DNA from: an uncultured Clostridium sp.
GTDB lineage: Bacteria; Bacillota; Clostridia; Christensenellales; Borkfalkiaceae
Assembly: GCA_900555925.1 (NCBI GenBank)
Contig: USMU01000047.1
Span: forward strand, 1-15,039
Reading direction: 5' to 3'
Length of the DNA stretch: 15,039 bases
In this document: positions 13,593 to 15,039 of the stretch, piece after piece
How positions within the stretch are numbered: position 1 is the first letter of the stretch
How the letters are laid out: every line of letters starts with the position of its first letter
Notes under the pieces: model-generated
The model's database searches: none
Told to the model about the DNA's origin: nothing
What the model saw: only the letters and a program-made list of their open reading frames with translations
Translations under genes and position numbers: made by a program

Positions 13593-14571
13593 CGTCGAAC
13601 TGAAAATGAAAGAACGCGCCGCCGAGCTTTTGAAGAGCGGCGAGGTCGCGCGCGTAATCGGCTGGAAGAAGGGCGAGTTTTATTTCGACCCCGAACCCTC
13701 CGTTTTTGAAACGGAAGCGGAGCTTGAAAACTTTGTCTATAACGGTTTTTGCGGGGCGAATTTATCCAAGTATCTCATTGCCGCGAGCAAAAAACCCGGA
13801 AAGACGGCGGTATTTTTGAAGCCCTGCGACACATATAGCTTTAACGAGCTCGTAAAGGAGCATCGCGTCGTTCGGGAAAATATCCATGTGGTGGCAATCG
13901 AATGTCAGGGCAAGCTGGATATTTCTAAAATCAAAAAGCTGGGCGCGGACGCCGTGACGGAAGTGGAAGAGCTGGGCGAGAAGGTAAAGGTATCCTCTCT
14001 TTACGGAGATATGGAATTCGCGAAAGAAGAAGTGCTCCTCGAAAAGTGCCTTTGCTGTAAAGGAAAGGAGCATAAAGCAGCGGATGAAACGATTATTCTT
14101 CACGAGATGCCCAAGACGAAAAACGACCGTTTTTCGGGCGTCGAGAAGCTGGAAGCGATGACTCCCGACGAAAGGTTTGCTTTTTGGAAGAGTGAACTTT
14201 CCAAATGTATTCGCTGCAACGCCTGCCGCAATGTTTGTCCCGCATGTTCCTGTGTGAAATGCGTATTCGACAACCCTAATTCGGGAATTGCGGCGAAAGC
14301 GAACGATACGGAGTTTGAAGAACAGATGTTCCATATAATCCGTGCGTTCCATGTGGCGGGACGGTGTACCGACTGCGGAGAATGCAGCCGCGTCTGCCCG
14401 CAGAATATTCCCCTGCATCTCCTGAACAGAAAATTCATCAAGGATATCGATACTTTGTACGGCGAATTCCAGGCGGGAGATGTACCCGAGGGAAAGACGC
14501 CTCTCACCGATTATCGGACGGAAGATACCGAACCCGGTAAAGTCTTTGACGCGGAGGGAAAGCATGCTTAA
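13585..14571 (+). CDS. FlxC-like 4Fe-4S protein of the Hdr-Flx complex
   Basis: A 328-residue protein. The N-terminal half resembles F420-hydrogenase/dehydrogenase beta-type domains: FCGANLSKYL (55-64), LKPCDTYSFNELVKEHRVV (79-97) and VAIECQGKLD (103-112). A C-x-CC cluster follows (C155, C157, C158). The C-terminal half has two ferredoxin motifs, C208-x2-C211-x2-C214-x3-C218-P and C261-x2-C264-x2-C267-x3-C271-P. Three extra cysteines (C221, C223, C226; PACSCVKC) lie directly after the first. No NADH or FAD motif is visible, so it most likely relays electrons from an NADH-oxidising FlxA-type subunit. The FlxC name is by gene context and general similarity, not alignment. A free-standing FrhB/FdhB-type protein is the alternative. 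It overlaps both neighbours by 8 bp. Confidence 0.72.
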   Translation: MRDVELKMKERAAELLKSGEVARVIGWKKGEFYFDPEPSVFETEAELENFVYNGFCGANLSKYLIAASKKPGKTAVFLKPCDTYSFNELVKEHRVVRENIHVVAIECQGKLDISKIKKLGADAVTEVEELGEKVKVSSLYGDMEFAKEEVLLEKCLCCKGKEHKAADETIILHEMPKTKNDRFSGVEKLEAMTPDERFAFWKSELSKCIRCNACRNVCPACSCVKCVFDNPNSGIAAKANDTEFEEQMFHIIRAFHVAGRCTDCGECSRVCPQNIPLHLLNRKFIKDIDTLYGEFQAGDVPEGKTPLTDYRTEDTEPGKVFDAEGKHA

Positions 14572-15039
14572 AATCAGCAAGGAAAAATTAAACGGATTAT
14601 ATAGCAAAATCTCCGCCTCCATGCCCCTGTATATGCCCTTGAAAAAGGCAGGCGAAGCCAATTACGGGCTTTGGTCGGACGGACAGGAGAGCGCTCTCGG
14701 CATTCTCAAAACGGTAAAATCGCCCAAAGATTTTTTCTTCCCGCAGAGCGAGACGATGATGAAGTTCAAAACGGAAGGGAAAAGCATTGAAATTTTAGAC
14801 GTCAGAGAAGAACAGAAGCCGTTCGTTCTCTTCGGCGTCAAAGCGTGCGATTTCAAGGCGTTCGATGTACTCGATCGGGTATTTCTCGCCGAGCCTGTCG
14901 ATACGTATTATCAGTCCAGACGGAACGCGGGAATCATTGTGACGCTGGCTTGTTCCCGCCCCGAAGAAAGTTGTTTTTGCAAAGTGTTCGGCATCGACGC
15001 GGCGGACCCGGCGGGCGCACGCCCGACGCGCTTCGGAAA
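14564..15039 (+). CDS. FlxB/AsrA-like 4Fe-4S protein, 5' part only
   Basis: An open frame from ATG 14564 to the window end gives 158 codons without a stop, so the gene is cut by the edge. GGAGGG (14553-14558 region) precedes the ATG, which overlaps the previous stop by 8 bp. The visible part has VKSPKDFFFPQSETM (50-64), FVLFGVKACDFKAFDVLDRV (86-105), a YYQSRR segment and TLACSRPEESCFCKVFGIDA (131-150). This pattern belongs to proteins annotated as anaerobic sulfite reductase subunit A, sulfhydrogenase beta subunit or FlxB, which carry ferredoxin clusters in the missing C-terminal part. With Hdr genes upstream, the FlxB role is favoured, and an FAD/NAD-binding FlxA gene is expected next. Confidence 0.75.
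   Translation, partial: MLKISKEKLNGLYSKISASMPLYMPLKKAGEANYGLWSDGQESALGILKTVKSPKDFFFPQSETMMKFKTEGKSIEILDVREEQKPFVLFGVKACDFKAFDVLDRVFLAEPVDTYYQSRRNAGIIVTLACSRPEESCFCKVFGIDAADPAGARPTRFG

Noticed and set aside
9960..15039. Mvh-type hydrogenase-Hdr complex
   Set aside because: An MvhD-like gene is present but no [NiFe]-hydrogenase large or small subunit follows; instead FlxC- and FlxB-like genes do, so NADH-linked Flx input is more likely.

Overview
The window reads as chromosomal DNA of a strictly anaerobic, Gram-positive-type bacterium, most likely an uncultured clostridial (Bacillota) lineage. Support comes from five TTGACA/TATAAT-type promoters with near-ideal spacing, purine-rich Shine-Dalgarno sites, intrinsic terminators with U-tracts, and an oxygen-sensitive set of iron-sulfur proteins. 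The exact genus cannot be read from the sequence. All recognised genes lie on the + strand. No tRNA, rRNA, insertion sequence, CRISPR array or phage gene is visible.

Region 1 (1-1940) looks richer in A+T than the rest. It holds the last 26 codons of an unrecognised gene with a probable terminator, then a gene-free stretch (about 82-555). That stretch has a -10 box, nested complementary segments, a strong hairpin and a terminator-like end, and is a candidate structured RNA of about 265 nt. It is followed by a well-promoted family 2 glycosyltransferase and a 64-residue four-cysteine protein.

Region 2 (1894-5640) has an ABC exporter pair: a MacB/LolD-class ATPase overlapping an 8-helix FtsX/MacB-type permease. 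A small six-helix DUF308/HdeD-like membrane protein with its own promoter follows, ending in a 15-bp-stem terminator.

Region 3 (5640-7330) is a monocistronic ABC-F ATPase (ribosome-associated or antibiotic-protection class). Its consensus promoter abuts the preceding terminator, a hairpin sits at the predicted 5' end of the message, and a 13-bp-stem terminator closes it.

Region 4 (7474-15039 and beyond) is the most interesting part. It appears to be one long operon read from one strong promoter: a lactate/malate dehydrogenase-family enzyme, class II fumarase, HdrB, HdrC, HdrA, an MvhD/FlxD-like protein, a 328-residue FlxC-like iron-sulfur protein, and the start of an FlxB/AsrA-like iron-sulfur protein cut by the window edge. 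Gaps are at most 30 bp and four gene pairs overlap. The Hdr-Flx genes are expected to form a flavin-based electron-bifurcating complex that oxidises NADH, reduces ferredoxin and drives a second reduction at HdrB. The dehydrogenase has Arg at the classic lactate/malate specificity position. Together with the adjacent fumarase this raises the possibility that the operon links an oxaloacetate-malate-fumarate branch to electron bifurcation, rather than simply making lactate. The electron acceptor of HdrB is not evident; no dsrC, hydrogenase or fumarate reductase subunit is in the window.
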